17,047 nt of DNA from DATKPE01 sp033854175 (GCA_033854175.1 JAWOKN010000193.1:1-17047), one strand, 5' to 3'; counted from the first letter of the stretch, positions 5,512 to 15,697 are shown. Translations and numbers: made by a program. The notes: a model not told the origin generated them from the letters alone.

Positions 5512-8043
5512 ATGAGAATTCTCTTCGCTGTTGTGTCCATTGGTACCTTTCTCCTGATCCCATCGCTTCTGGCCCAGGTAGGAGCGCGGGGCGGTAAGCA
5601 TGACAAAAAGATTGAGGAGAGGGTTGAGGGCATAATAGCCCGGATGACGCTCGAGGAAAAGATCACACTGCTCGGTGGTGTTGATGATTTCTTCACCAGG
5701 CCGGTTCCCCGCCTCGGCATCCCGAAGCTAAAAATGTCAGATGGTCCTCTCGGAGTAGTCGATTACGGGGAAGCAACCGCCTTTCCTGCGGGAATATCCA
5801 TGGCCGCCACCTGGAATCCCGATCTGGTGAAAAAGGTCGGTGAGGCCGTCGGCATCGAGGCGCGTTCAAAAGGGGTCCATATTATGCTGTCGCCGGGTGT
5901 GAACATCTATCGCGCGCCGATGTGCGGCCGGAACTTTGAATACTACGGTGAGGACCCTTTTCTTGCAGGCACAATGGCCACTGCATACATCCAGGGAGTC
6001 CAGAGCATGGGAGTCGTCGCCACGGTCAAACACTTCGCCTGCAACAACCAGGAATGGGACCGACACAATGTGAGTTCCAACCTTGACGAGCAGACGCTGC
6101 GGGAAATCTACCTCCCTGCTTTTGAGATGGCCGTCAAGGATGGCCGCGTCGGTGCAGTCATGACCTCCTACAACCTCGTCAACGGAGTTCATTGCTCACA
6201 AGACCGGCATCTCATCACCGATATCCTCAAGGGGGAATGGAAATTTGACGGACTGGTCATGTCAGACTGGGGTTCAACCTATGACGGCGTTGCTGCGGCA
6301 CTCGGCGGCCTCGATCTGGAAATGCCCAGCGCAGCCCATATGACGATTGACACGTTGATCCCCGCGGTGCAATCGGGCAGGATTCCTGTCACCGTGATCG
6401 ACGACAAAATCCGCCGTCTCCTCGATTTGATGTTTCGTTTTGGCTTTATGAATCATGATCAGACCGACTCAACGCTACCCCTTTTTAATCCCGATTCCCG
6501 TCTCATCGCCCTCCTGGCTGCACGCGAAGGGATCGTTCTTCTGAAAAACGATCACCATCTCCTCCCGTTCAACCGGTCCCGGATCCGCTCCATAGCCGTC
6601 CTCGGACCCGACGCGCATCCGGCAGTCACCGGCGGCGGCGGCAGCTCGCAGGTACAGCCTTACCGGGCGGTCAGTATTCTGGACGGCCTGATCCGGTTCG
6701 CCGGCGATCAGATCAGGGTTTTCTATGACCAGGGGATCAATATGTGGAAGGACGACATTTTCAGCCAGTCGGAATTTTCACCAGACAACCCCGGGACCGA
6801 CACCGGAAAATCCAAGACCGGTCTGACGGGCGAATATTTCGCGAACGCGGATTTATCGGGTTCTCCCCTGTTTGTACGCCTGGATGAGCATGTGCATTTC
6901 GACTGGGGAGCCGGATCACCGGCAGCATCCATTCCCGCCGACAGCTTCTCCATACGCTGGTCTGGCACGATGAAGGCGCCGGTATCCGGCCGGTACGAGT
7001 TCATGATCCGTGCCAACAACGGTTTCCGGCTGTGGGTCGACGGAAAGAGTGTGATCGATTTCTGGGAAAATCCGGGTGTCGCCACCAAAGGAGCGACTGT
7101 CGATCTGACGAACGACAAACCCCACAAGGTCAGGCTCGAGTACTGCGAGCGAACCGGAACCGCGGAGGTACATCTCGGCTGGAGAATGGCACAAGATCCG
7201 GTCAGATCCGAGGCGCGCAAACTCGCCCGCCTGAGCGATGCTGTGGTGGTGTGCGTCGGGTTCAATCCCCAGACCGAGACGGAAGGGGCCGACCGGACAT
7301 TTGCACTCCCCCCTGAACAGGAATTGCTGATCCAGGAGGCGGCCCGGAACAACAATAACACCGTCGTTGTACTCACATGCGGCGGCAACGTCGAGATGCT
7401 GCGTTGGATCGACAGTGTCCGGGGTCTCATCCACTGCTGGTACCCGGGGCAGGAGGGCGGAACGGCGGTCGGTGAAATCATCTTGGGCATAACAAACCCC
7501 TCGGGAAAACTCCCCGCCTCATTTGAGAAACGCTGGGAAGACAACGCGGCGTTTAATTCCTACTATGACAATAATAAAGATAAAAAGGTCGAGTATTCGG
7601 AAGGGATCTTTCTCGGCTACCGTCATTTTGACAAGGAAAAAATTGAACCTCTGTTCCCCTTCGGATTTGGCCTTTCCTACACACAGTTTGCATATTCACA
7701 CCTTCAGATCAAACAGGAACCCACCGGCGGTGGTCAGAATGTGAAAGTTGTGTTTAAGGTGAAAAATACCGGAAACCGTGAGGGGGCGGAGATCGCACAA
7801 CTCTATATTCATAATCCCGTCACCCGTGTCGCACGACCTGTGAAAGAGCTGAAAGGTTTTGCGAAAATCAATTTGAAAGCAGGTGAATCCCGGTCAGTGG
7901 CCATCATGCTTGACGACCGTGCGTTCTCTTTCTTCGATACAACAAAAAATACATGGACCATCGAACCCGGAAAATTTGAAATCCTTGTCGGGGCATCATC
8001 GCGGGATATACGGTTGAACGGAACAGTCGATATCCGGAAATGA
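5512..8043 (+). CDS. Secreted GH3 beta-glycosidase with PA14 insert
   Basis: A retaining glycoside hydrolase family 3 enzyme, most likely a beta-glucosidase or relative acting on oligosaccharides outside the cytoplasm. Residues 1-21 form a signal peptide, with cleavage predicted before Gln22. The TIM-barrel domain (about 34-310) has substrate-site residues Asp77 (SDGP), Arg140 (GRNFEYYGEDP) and Lys173-His174 (VKHF), and the nucleophile Asp252 in VMSDWGS. The alpha/beta sandwich (about 330-715) is interrupted by a PA14 domain at 436-560 (GEYFANADLSG ... VRLEYCE). It then resumes with the acid/base candidate Glu591 in ETEGADR. This layout matches the Kluyveromyces marxianus BglI type, where PA14 caps the active site and favours short substrates. 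A fibronectin-III-like domain (about 740-840) closes the protein. The 843-residue length fits the family. AAGGA lies nine bases before the ATG. The next gene follows after 70 bases, so an operon is likely. The exact substrate cannot be told. Confidence 0.93.
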   Translation: MRILFAVVSIGTFLLIPSLLAQVGARGGKHDKKIEERVEGIIARMTLEEKITLLGGVDDFFTRPVPRLGIPKLKMSDGPLGVVDYGEATAFPAGISMAATWNPDLVKKVGEAVGIEARSKGVHIMLSPGVNIYRAPMCGRNFEYYGEDPFLAGTMATAYIQGVQSMGVVATVKHFACNNQEWDRHNVSSNLDEQTLREIYLPAFEMAVKDGRVGAVMTSYNLVNGVHCSQDRHLITDILKGEWKFDGLVMSDWGSTYDGVAAALGGLDLEMPSAAHMTIDTLIPAVQSGRIPVTVIDDKIRRLLDLMFRFGFMNHDQTDSTLPLFNPDSRLIALLAAREGIVLLKNDHHLLPFNRSRIRSIAVLGPDAHPAVTGGGGSSQVQPYRAVSILDGLIRFAGDQIRVFYDQGINMWKDDIFSQSEFSPDNPGTDTGKSKTGLTGEYFANADLSGSPLFVRLDEHVHFDWGAGSPAASIPADSFSIRWSGTMKAPVSGRYEFMIRANNGFRLWVDGKSVIDFWENPGVATKGATVDLTNDKPHKVRLEYCERTGTAEVHLGWRMAQDPVRSEARKLARLSDAVVVCVGFNPQTETEGADRTFALPPEQELLIQEAARNNNNTVVVLTCGGNVEMLRWIDSVRGLIHCWYPGQEGGTAVGEIILGITNPSGKLPASFEKRWEDNAAFNSYYDNNKDKKVEYSEGIFLGYRHFDKEKIEPLFPFGFGLSYTQFAYSHLQIKQEPTGGGQNVKVVFKVKNTGNREGAEIAQLYIHNPVTRVARPVKELKGFAKINLKAGESRSVAIMLDDRAFSFFDTTKNTWTIEPGKFEILVGASSRDIRLNGTVDIRK

Positions 8044-8113
8044 CAGCAACCCATTATCACCACAACAATAATGCGGCATTCAGACTTCTCCCGCCAAGGA
8101 GTGTAACCCGGCC

Positions 8114-10339
8114 ATGACAAGGAATATCAATTTCCCGGTTGCAGTTTGTATCGCCTTCGCCCTGATCACGCACCGGGGCCTTTCCCAGGACGCCGGCAGA
8201 TACTTCGCGATTACGGTTGTCGACAAAGAGACCAGGCGCGGGGTTCCGCTGGTCGAACTTAAAACAACAGGCGGGCGACGCTTTTACACCGACAGCCAGG
8301 GCCGCATTGCGTTTTACGAACCGGCTCTGATGAATCAGAAAACAGCCTTTTCCTTCTTTAGCCACGGTTATGAGTGCCCGCCCGATCTCCTTGGCCAGAG
8401 CGGTTTCTTCCTCACGCCCACCCCGGGTGGCAGTTCACTCCTGAACATCACACGCGTGAACATCGCCGAACGGCTGTACCGTATCACGGGGCAGGACATT
8501 TACGGCGAAAGCGCCAAGCTCGGTCTTCCGGTACCGATCAGGCATCAGAATCTCAACGGAAAGGTGATGGGTCAGGATACATTCATAGAAACGCTCTACA
8601 AGGGAAAACTCTACTGGTTCTGGGGAGATACAATCGGACCCGCAGAGTTTAACGGCAAGGCCTCAGGGGCGACATCCGAGCTCCCCGGAAAAGGCGGACT
8701 CGATCCGGGCGTGGGTGTTGAGCTCGACTATTTCGTCGACTCGAGCGGTTTCTGCAAACCGATCTGCCCTTTTGGCGGGCCGACGCTCGTCTGGATTCAG
8801 TGGCTCGCAACTCTGAAGGACAACAACGGGGAACATCTTTACGCATTTTACAGATGTATCAACAGGGATGGAAAACCCGGTGAGGCTGGCTTTGCGGTAT
8901 TCAACGATTCCGCACAAGCATTCGAGCAAGTCAAGATCATCAACGAGTGGTACGGGCAGGACCATCGGTCAGGACATCCTGTACTCGTGAACGCCGGTGG
9001 CCACAGCTATTTCTACATCATCAACTACGACGGCCTTGAACGCGTCGAGGCAGATTACAGGCATTTGACCGATCCGTCACAATATGAACATTTTACCTGT
9101 TATGCGACCGGGGCAAAATACGACACCGCCCGGACAAATCTCGACCGCACCCGGGAAGGCGACATCATCTACGGCTGGAAGTCAAATACTGATGCCTTAA
9201 ATCATCGCAGACAGGATGAGCTTATACGGGCAGGAAGGATCACCGCCCGGGAGGGCCTCTGGCAATTGAGGGATATTGAAGGCGGAACGCCGGTCCCGGT
9301 AGACCCCTCGAGTGTTTTCTGGAACAACTTCCGTAAACGCTGGATCATGATTGCCTATGAATTTACCGGAGGCGTCTGGTTCTTCGAGGGTGACACGCCG
9401 ACCGGTCCCTGGGCCTACGGAAGAAAGATCGTATCGCATGAACACTATGATTTCTACAATGTCGGCCAGCATCCGTTGTTTGACCAGGAAAAAGGCCGGC
9501 TGATCTATTTTGAAGGTACATACACGACCGGGTTTTCGGGCAATACATGCGAAACCCCTCTTTACAACTACAATCAGATCATGTACCGTCTCGCACTGGA
9601 CGACACACTGCTTGCGCTCCCCGCACCGGTATACCATCTCAAAAGTCGCCGGGACGAGGAAGAGTATCAGATGCGGGAAGGTGTTGACTCATCAGACCTC
9701 TGGGAGAGTATCGACAAAATCCCTTTTTACGCGATTCCCCCCGAGAGGAAAAACGACGATTTCATACCGGTTTTCAGCAAAGCAACCGAGAACGGAACCG
9801 TCCTTGAGACAAAATCCCGGGCTCATATAAAACCGATCTTCTACGCGTTGCCGGCCGAAGTGCCACCCGATCCCGTAAGCGGGACATGGTTATGCAAACC
9901 GACGCCGGAGGACGATTCTCAAAGCAATGTTCGTGTGGTTTTACGGAAAAACGGCGGTCAGATAGAAGGGCCTTGTGTCAAACAGGGAACATACAAAGAC
10001 GGGCAACTTGACCTCGTTCTGCAGGTAGCCGACTATATTCTGACGGGGACACTCAAGGACGGGAATCTTACCGGTGACTACAGGAAGCTCGATGGCAAGG
10101 AGAGCGGGAAATGGGTCGGAGAGCGTATAAACAAAACCCACGACGCAAATTATGCATCGTCATCGGTCCCCCTGTATGAATACAGAGATTCAGCAGGAAG
10201 ATATCTCTATTCAGTCGACTCAACCCTGACTGATCGGGCAATGAAGCGGACGCCGCAGCCTCTTTGCAGGGTGTGGCCGAACCCCTCATCGGTTATTGCA
10301 CTGGATTACAAAACCAGGCCGGCGCGTTTATTACCCTAG
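8114..10339 (+). CDS. Secreted putative beta-propeller protein, possible glycoside hydrolase
   Basis: Function unknown. The 741-residue product has a signal peptide (1-24, cleavage before Gln25). A carboxypeptidase-regulatory-like beta domain follows (about 30-88, VVDKETRRGVPLVELKTTGG). The region from about 125 to 580 is rich in Trp, Tyr and Phe with repeated strand-turn patterns such as LYWFWGDT (167-173), GVWFFEGDTPTGPW (420-433) and GQHPLFDQEKGRLIYFEGTY (451-470). This recalls five-bladed propeller hydrolases of the GH43/GH32/DUF4185 kind. Asp155, Asp172 and Glu467 are candidate acidic residues. A small beta domain (about 587-671, GTWLC ... GKWVGER) appears inserted before the last segment (684-741, VPLYEYRDSAGRYLYSVD), which resembles a lectin-like repeat seen at the ends of some secreted proteins. 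AAGGAG lies 12 bases before the ATG, a long spacing. Its place behind the GH3 gene suggests a shared glycan substrate. The propeller fold is inferred; that it is secreted is clear. Confidence 0.75.
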   Translation: MTRNINFPVAVCIAFALITHRGLSQDAGRYFAITVVDKETRRGVPLVELKTTGGRRFYTDSQGRIAFYEPALMNQKTAFSFFSHGYECPPDLLGQSGFFLTPTPGGSSLLNITRVNIAERLYRITGQDIYGESAKLGLPVPIRHQNLNGKVMGQDTFIETLYKGKLYWFWGDTIGPAEFNGKASGATSELPGKGGLDPGVGVELDYFVDSSGFCKPICPFGGPTLVWIQWLATLKDNNGEHLYAFYRCINRDGKPGEAGFAVFNDSAQAFEQVKIINEWYGQDHRSGHPVLVNAGGHSYFYIINYDGLERVEADYRHLTDPSQYEHFTCYATGAKYDTARTNLDRTREGDIIYGWKSNTDALNHRRQDELIRAGRITAREGLWQLRDIEGGTPVPVDPSSVFWNNFRKRWIMIAYEFTGGVWFFEGDTPTGPWAYGRKIVSHEHYDFYNVGQHPLFDQEKGRLIYFEGTYTTGFSGNTCETPLYNYNQIMYRLALDDTLLALPAPVYHLKSRRDEEEYQMREGVDSSDLWESIDKIPFYAIPPERKNDDFIPVFSKATENGTVLETKSRAHIKPIFYALPAEVPPDPVSGTWLCKPTPEDDSQSNVRVVLRKNGGQIEGPCVKQGTYKDGQLDLVLQVADYILTGTLKDGNLTGDYRKLDGKESGKWVGERINKTHDANYASSSVPLYEYRDSAGRYLYSVDSTLTDRAMKRTPQPLCRVWPNPSSVIALDYKTRPARLLP

Positions 10340-10439
10340 AAGAGTTGCACTATACTGTCATGCCCGATGACGAACAGGCGGGGCAAAACCCGTTAAACCA
10401 GAATATACGGGCAAATAATGTGTTCAGGTGAGCAGGGCA

Positions 10440-10471
10440 TTGACTTCATTTTCAGAAAATTGTGTTATATT
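10440..10471 (+). promoter_or_regulatory. Weak promoter candidate ahead of the 10557-10871 gene
   Basis: TTGACT (10440-10445) and TATATT (10466-10471) lie about 90-120 bases upstream of the small gene, but the 20-base spacer is longer than the sigma-70 optimum. The second element also resembles the Bacteroidota -7 box TANNTTTG in part. This 217-base gap otherwise holds only short imperfect repeats. Confidence 0.22.
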
Positions 10472-10556
10472 TATGACGAGGGCCGGAATTCCGCTTTACA
10501 TCCGGCAGTAGCTGGAAATCATTCCGTAAGGGGTAAATGGCTGAGTCGCACTGATC

Positions 10557-10871
10557 ATGGCAAAATTCATATATAAAATTGATGGTAAGGATGTTACCTC
10601 AGAGAATCTTCCATCCGGTCCTCTGAAAAAATCTTTCGACAATCTCCGTGCGGCACTTGAGCAAAAGATACCTGCGCAGAAGTGCGCCACACACGGCAAT
10701 GAATTACTTGTTTTCCTCCAGAATGATGGCACAAAAGTGCGCATTGCAGGCTTCGGGGGCTGTTGCAGGGATTTTATCGAAAAGATGACACGATATGGAG
10801 AACTCCCGAAAGATTTCAAGAGGAAGAAGTGGATCTTCACGCACAAAGTTCACAGCTACATTCACCGGTAA
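10557..10871 (+). CDS. Small conserved-looking Cys/His protein, function unknown
   Basis: A 104-residue soluble protein with no signal peptide or membrane segment. Its N-terminal part (1-35) is predicted beta-alpha. A core follows with C43-x2-H46-G, a strand pair (about 50-64, ELLVFLQNDGTKVRIAG) and a GCC motif (Cys69, Cys70) leading into a helix. The C-terminus is very basic (KDFKRKKWIFTHKVHSYIHR). The C-x2-H ... C-C layout could hold a metal ion. I recall similar short 'CxxHG ... GCC' proteins in Bacteroidota-like genomes, but no function for them. The start ATG at 10557 lacks a good ribosome binding site. A stop codon in the same frame at 10542 prevents extension, apart from a CTG at 10551. 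A five-codon ORF with a clear AAGGGG site ends three bases before the ATG, so translation may depend on reinitiation. Confidence 0.7.
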   Translation: MAKFIYKIDGKDVTSENLPSGPLKKSFDNLRAALEQKIPAQKCATHGNELLVFLQNDGTKVRIAGFGGCCRDFIEKMTRYGELPKDFKRKKWIFTHKVHSYIHR

Positions 10872-10921
10872 ACGATTCACATCCCGGACAGCGCTGATCC
10901 CTGACGGGATCGCATCGTTTA
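10869..10921 (+). terminator. Nested hairpin after the small gene, possible weak terminator
   Basis: The outer arms TAAACGAT (10869-10876, including the stop codon) and ATCGTTTA (10914-10921) pair perfectly. Inside them GATCCC (10896-10901) and GGGATC (10906-10911) form a six-base-pair stem with loop TGAC. The T run at the right arm is only three long, so full termination is doubtful. It could instead be an mRNA stability or attenuation element between this gene and the amidase gene. Confidence 0.4.
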
Positions 10922-10968
10922 TCCGGACTCTTGATTTGACATACAACCCCTGAGAACGGAGAATAATT

Positions 10969-12639
10969 ATGCGCCCATCAAAAAAGTCCCCGGAGACACG
11001 ATCGGGATACGACCGCAGGCGTTTCCTGAAAACAGGAATCACCGGAGGAGCCTTCATCGCAGCAATGCCTTTTCTCCACGAGCGTCAGGCGGCAGCTGAC
11101 GCACAACCAGCCTCCCCTCCCCTGTCATCATTTGATCTGGATGAGATCACCATCGCCGGGCTTTCCGAAGGGATGCAGACGGGGAAGTACACCGCACGGT
11201 CAATCACCGAAAACTACCTCTCCCGGATTAACGAAATCGATAAGAGCGGCCCTTCAATTAACAGTGTGATAGAACTGAACCCCGACGCACTGGCCATGGC
11301 CGATGAACTCGATCAGGAGCGGAAGGCGAAGGGTCCCCGCGGGCTCCTGCATGGCATACCCGTACTGATCAAGGACAACATCGATACGGCGGATCATATG
11401 GCGACAACCGCAGGATCCCTCGCTCTTGTCGGATCGAAACCTCCGGCCGATGCGTTTCTCGTCCAGCAGCTCCGGCGTGCCGGGTGCGTGATTCTCGGAA
11501 AAACAAACCTGAGCGAATGGGCCAACATACGCTCAAGTCATTCGACAAGCGGCTGGAGCGGCCGCGGCGGGTTGACAAAGAATCCTTATGCGCTCGACCG
11601 CAACACATCCGGATCCAGTTCAGGTTCGGCGGCCGCCGTCGCTGCAAATCTCTGCACGGTGGCCGTGGGGACCGAAACGGACGGATCCATCGTCAGCCCT
11701 TCGTCGATCAACGGCCTGGTCGGCATCAAACCGACAGTCGGTCTCGTGAGCCGCACCGGCGTCATCCCCATTTCCCACTCGCAGGATACACCCGGTCCGA
11801 TGGCACGAACCGTCCGCGACGCCGCAATCCTCCTCGGCGGACTGACCGGGATTGACCCGGCCGACAAGGCCACCGCGGCAGGTAAGGGTCGTCTGTACTC
11901 CGATTACACGCAATTCCTGAATCCAAAGGGATTACAAGGGGCGAGGCTCGGCATCGTCCGCACATATTTTGGCTTTCATGAAGCGGTCGATATTCTCATC
12001 GAAGAGGCCATCGCGGCAATGAAAAAAGAGGGGGCCTTCATCGTCGATCCCATTGACACAAAATCGTTCACCCGGCTGGGCAACGCGGAGGACACCGTTC
12101 TTCAGTTTGAGCTCAAAGCCGACATGAACGCCTATCTCGCCCGGCTCGGTCCGAACGCACCGGCTCATACGCTCAAAGATCTCATCGACTTCAACGAAAA
12201 GCACAGGGAGACGGAAATGCCCTACTTCGGGCAGGATATGTTTGTGAAAGCTGAAGCGCGGGGTCCGTTGACCAGCAAACAGTACACCGATGCCCTTGAG
12301 AAATGCCGGAAAATCATGCGAACCGGAGGCATCGATGCCGTAATGAAAAAACACAAGCTTGACGCCCTTGTCGCCCCGACGGATTCCCCCGCCTGGCTCA
12401 CCGATCTTGTCGACGGGGATCATTTTCTCGGGGGGAGCTCCACGGCTGCGGCTGTTGCCGGATACCCGAGCATAACAGTCCCCGCGGGCTTTGTTCACGG
12501 TCTCCCGGTGGGAGTATCGTTCTTCGGGCGCGCCTGGAGTGAGCCAAAACTCGTCGCGCTCGCTTTTTCATTCGAGCAGGCAACCAAAATCCGAACGGCA
12601 CCGCGGTTCCTCCCGAGCGTCGATGTTCGCCACGGATAA
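10969..12639 (+). CDS. Tat-exported amidase (amidase signature family)
   Basis: A 556-residue amidase signature enzyme that hydrolyses C-N amide bonds, most like the secreted peptide-amidase branch. The N-terminus has a twin-arginine motif, DRRRFLK (15-21), followed by a hydrophobic stretch (23-36) and AAADA (41-45) as a likely cleavage region. Folded export through Tat is therefore expected. The Ser-cisSer-Lys triad is complete: Lys135 (VLIKDN), Ser216 (in NTSGSSSGSAAAVAA) and nucleophile Ser240 (VGTETDGSIVSP), with the 24-residue spacing between the two serines seen in FAAH. The C-terminal part (about 485-545) carries the usual GYPSITVPAGFVHGLPVGV pattern. GGAG lies about 8-11 bases before the ATG. 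The next gene starts 22 bases after the stop, so cotranscription is likely. The substrate (peptide amide, amino acid amide or other) cannot be decided from sequence. Confidence 0.92.
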   Translation: MRPSKKSPETRSGYDRRRFLKTGITGGAFIAAMPFLHERQAAADAQPASPPLSSFDLDEITIAGLSEGMQTGKYTARSITENYLSRINEIDKSGPSINSVIELNPDALAMADELDQERKAKGPRGLLHGIPVLIKDNIDTADHMATTAGSLALVGSKPPADAFLVQQLRRAGCVILGKTNLSEWANIRSSHSTSGWSGRGGLTKNPYALDRNTSGSSSGSAAAVAANLCTVAVGTETDGSIVSPSSINGLVGIKPTVGLVSRTGVIPISHSQDTPGPMARTVRDAAILLGGLTGIDPADKATAAGKGRLYSDYTQFLNPKGLQGARLGIVRTYFGFHEAVDILIEEAIAAMKKEGAFIVDPIDTKSFTRLGNAEDTVLQFELKADMNAYLARLGPNAPAHTLKDLIDFNEKHRETEMPYFGQDMFVKAEARGPLTSKQYTDALEKCRKIMRTGGIDAVMKKHKLDALVAPTDSPAWLTDLVDGDHFLGGSSTAAAVAGYPSITVPAGFVHGLPVGVSFFGRAWSEPKLVALAFSFEQATKIRTAPRFLPSVDVRHG

Positions 12640-12661
12640 CCGGGACAGAGGGAAGCGACTC

Positions 12662-13153
12662 ATGAAGCCGATCATTGAACAATCAATTTCCTTCATTCTG
12701 CCGGTCACGGTCCTCGTCATCGTTCCGCTTCTCATCGAGCACACGTGGGTCATCACCTGGGGTACGTTGTCCGTCATGGGATTCCTCGTTGGATTGATCG
12801 GACTCGTGGTTCTGGTGATCTCGGTATCCACGATGATGCGCATCGGTGAAGGGACGTTAGCACCATGGAAACCGGCCCGGAGACTGGTCATCACGGGGAT
12901 CTATTCCTACACCCGGAATCCGATGATCACCGGTGTCCTCCTCTGCCTGCTTTCGGAGTCGATGCTGTTCGGATCAGGCCGCATTCTGACGTGGATGATC
13001 ATTTTTTTCGGGATAAATTACATCCACTTCGTTTTCATCGAGGAACCCGGCCTTTTGAAGAAATTCGGCAAGGAATATCTCGAGTACAAAACCAACGTCC
13101 CGCGGTGGTTCCCCAGGAGGAAACCCTGGACACCGTTTGTAAAACAGGGATAA
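12662..13153 (+). CDS. Membrane methyltransferase, ICMT/PEMT family
   Basis: A 163-residue integral membrane protein of the isoprenylcysteine carboxyl methyltransferase / phospholipid methyltransferase superfamily, which uses S-adenosylmethionine. Hydrophobic segments are at about 9-25, 33-56, 88-104 and 108-126. The SAM-binding signature is visible as GIYSYTRNPMITG (79-91) and EEPGLLKKFGKEYLEY (127-142), followed by VPRWFPR. In bacteria the methyl acceptor of these proteins is mostly unknown. A longer open frame from 12491 overlaps the amidase gene in another frame and has no membrane or family features before residue 58. The ATG at 12662 with GAGGGA upstream is therefore the better start. 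It directly follows the amidase gene and is probably transcribed with it. Confidence 0.85.
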   Translation: MKPIIEQSISFILPVTVLVIVPLLIEHTWVITWGTLSVMGFLVGLIGLVVLVISVSTMMRIGEGTLAPWKPARRLVITGIYSYTRNPMITGVLLCLLSESMLFGSGRILTWMIIFFGINYIHFVFIEEPGLLKKFGKEYLEYKTNVPRWFPRRKPWTPFVKQG

Positions 13154-13280
13154 ATATATTTCCGGCGGAACTTGAATTCTTCAGGTTTGCTTCTTATTTT
13201 TTCTCATTGTTCTTAAATCATTATTCCCGGCCACCAACCGCCTTCAGAAGGCATCAGAAATCCGGACAAGCGAGGAGAGC

Positions 13281-13574
13281 GTGAAATCAAAACAACTCGT
13301 GCTTCAAGAATTGCGTCAGATTCCCGGTGTCGGAAAATCCATAGCGGGTGATCTCTGGGCAATCGGGATCCGGAGAGTCACCGATCTGCGGGGTAAAAAT
13401 CCCTTCAGGCTCTATCAGCGGTTAAACTCCGTCACCGGCCGGATCAACGATATCTGCCTGCTCTATACATTCCGTTGTGCGGTCTATTATGCGACCGAGG
13501 CCAGTCACGAGCCGAGGAAACTGAACTGGTGGTACTGGAAAAACAGGTTCTATAACGAACAGAACCGAGGATAG
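13281..13574 (+). CDS. Helix-hairpin-helix protein of the Cdd1 ('pathogenicity locus') family
   Basis: A 97-residue cytosolic protein. Residues 8-37 form a helix-hairpin-helix motif, LRQIPGVGKSIAGDLWAIGI, with the GVG hairpin that usually contacts the DNA backbone. The rest (RCAVYYATEASHEPRKLNWWYWK) matches the tail of the Cdd1 family, whose cellular role is not established despite the family name. Start: GTG at 13281 with a strong GAGGAG six bases upstream (13272-13277). A 127-base gap separates it from the methyltransferase gene, while the acetyl-CoA synthetase gene starts 25 bases after its stop, so it is probably cotranscribed with the latter. The hairpin-like palindrome GCCTTC-A-GAAGGC at 13240-13252 lies just upstream. 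No functional link to acetate metabolism is known to me. Confidence 0.82.
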   Translation: MKSKQLVLQELRQIPGVGKSIAGDLWAIGIRRVTDLRGKNPFRLYQRLNSVTGRINDICLLYTFRCAVYYATEASHEPRKLNWWYWKNRFYNEQNRG

Positions 13575-13599
13575 GACTTCAGGAAAGGAAGACGCGTTC

Positions 13600-15492
<1,893 letters not shown>

Positions 15493-15513
15493 CCGCGTTT
15501 TCGGGCAAATAAT

Positions 15514-15547
15514 AAAAAAGCCGCTGTGATGATCACAGCGGCATTTT
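15514..15547. terminator. Strong bidirectional rho-independent terminator
   Basis: GCCGCTGTGA (15520-15529) and TCACAGCGGC (15533-15542) form a perfect ten-base-pair, GC-rich stem with the three-base loop TGA. Six A residues precede it (15514-15519) and ATTTT follows it (15543-15547). It can thus stop transcription in both directions: from acs on the plus strand and from the oxidoreductase gene on the minus strand. Confidence 0.9.
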
Positions 15548-15637
15548 CCTACCCTCTTTATATCCACCAATCCTAATCCACCACTTCTCTAACAATCCTC
15601 GAGGGCAGGTTTCTATATAATATAACAATTTAATTTG

Positions 15638-15656
15638 AAAAAAGTTTCACTTTTTT
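15638..15656 (-). terminator. AT-rich hairpin between the convergent genes
   Basis: AAAAAAGT (15638-15645) and ACTTTTTT (15649-15656) pair perfectly around TTC. It sits 41 bases past the stop of the minus-strand oxidoreductase gene and could act as a weak first terminator. The low GC of the stem makes this uncertain. Confidence 0.3.
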
Positions 15657-15697
15657 GAAAAAATTATTAAAAATTAACATTGGAAATCGACAAACAT

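Noticed and set aside
6723..7544. 273-codon minus-strand frame opposite the GH3 gene
   Set aside because: It lies wholly within a well-supported gene on the other strand, and its Ser/Pro/Arg-rich translation is typical of an antisense shadow.
10936..10964. Consensus TTGACA with GAGAAT as a promoter for the amidase gene
   Set aside because: The would-be -10 overlaps the ribosome binding site and would give a nearly leaderless transcript; weak match.
12491..12661. N-terminal extension of the methyltransferase gene
   Set aside because: It overlaps the amidase gene in another frame and adds an Arg/Ser-rich stretch with no family match; the ATG at 12662 is better placed.
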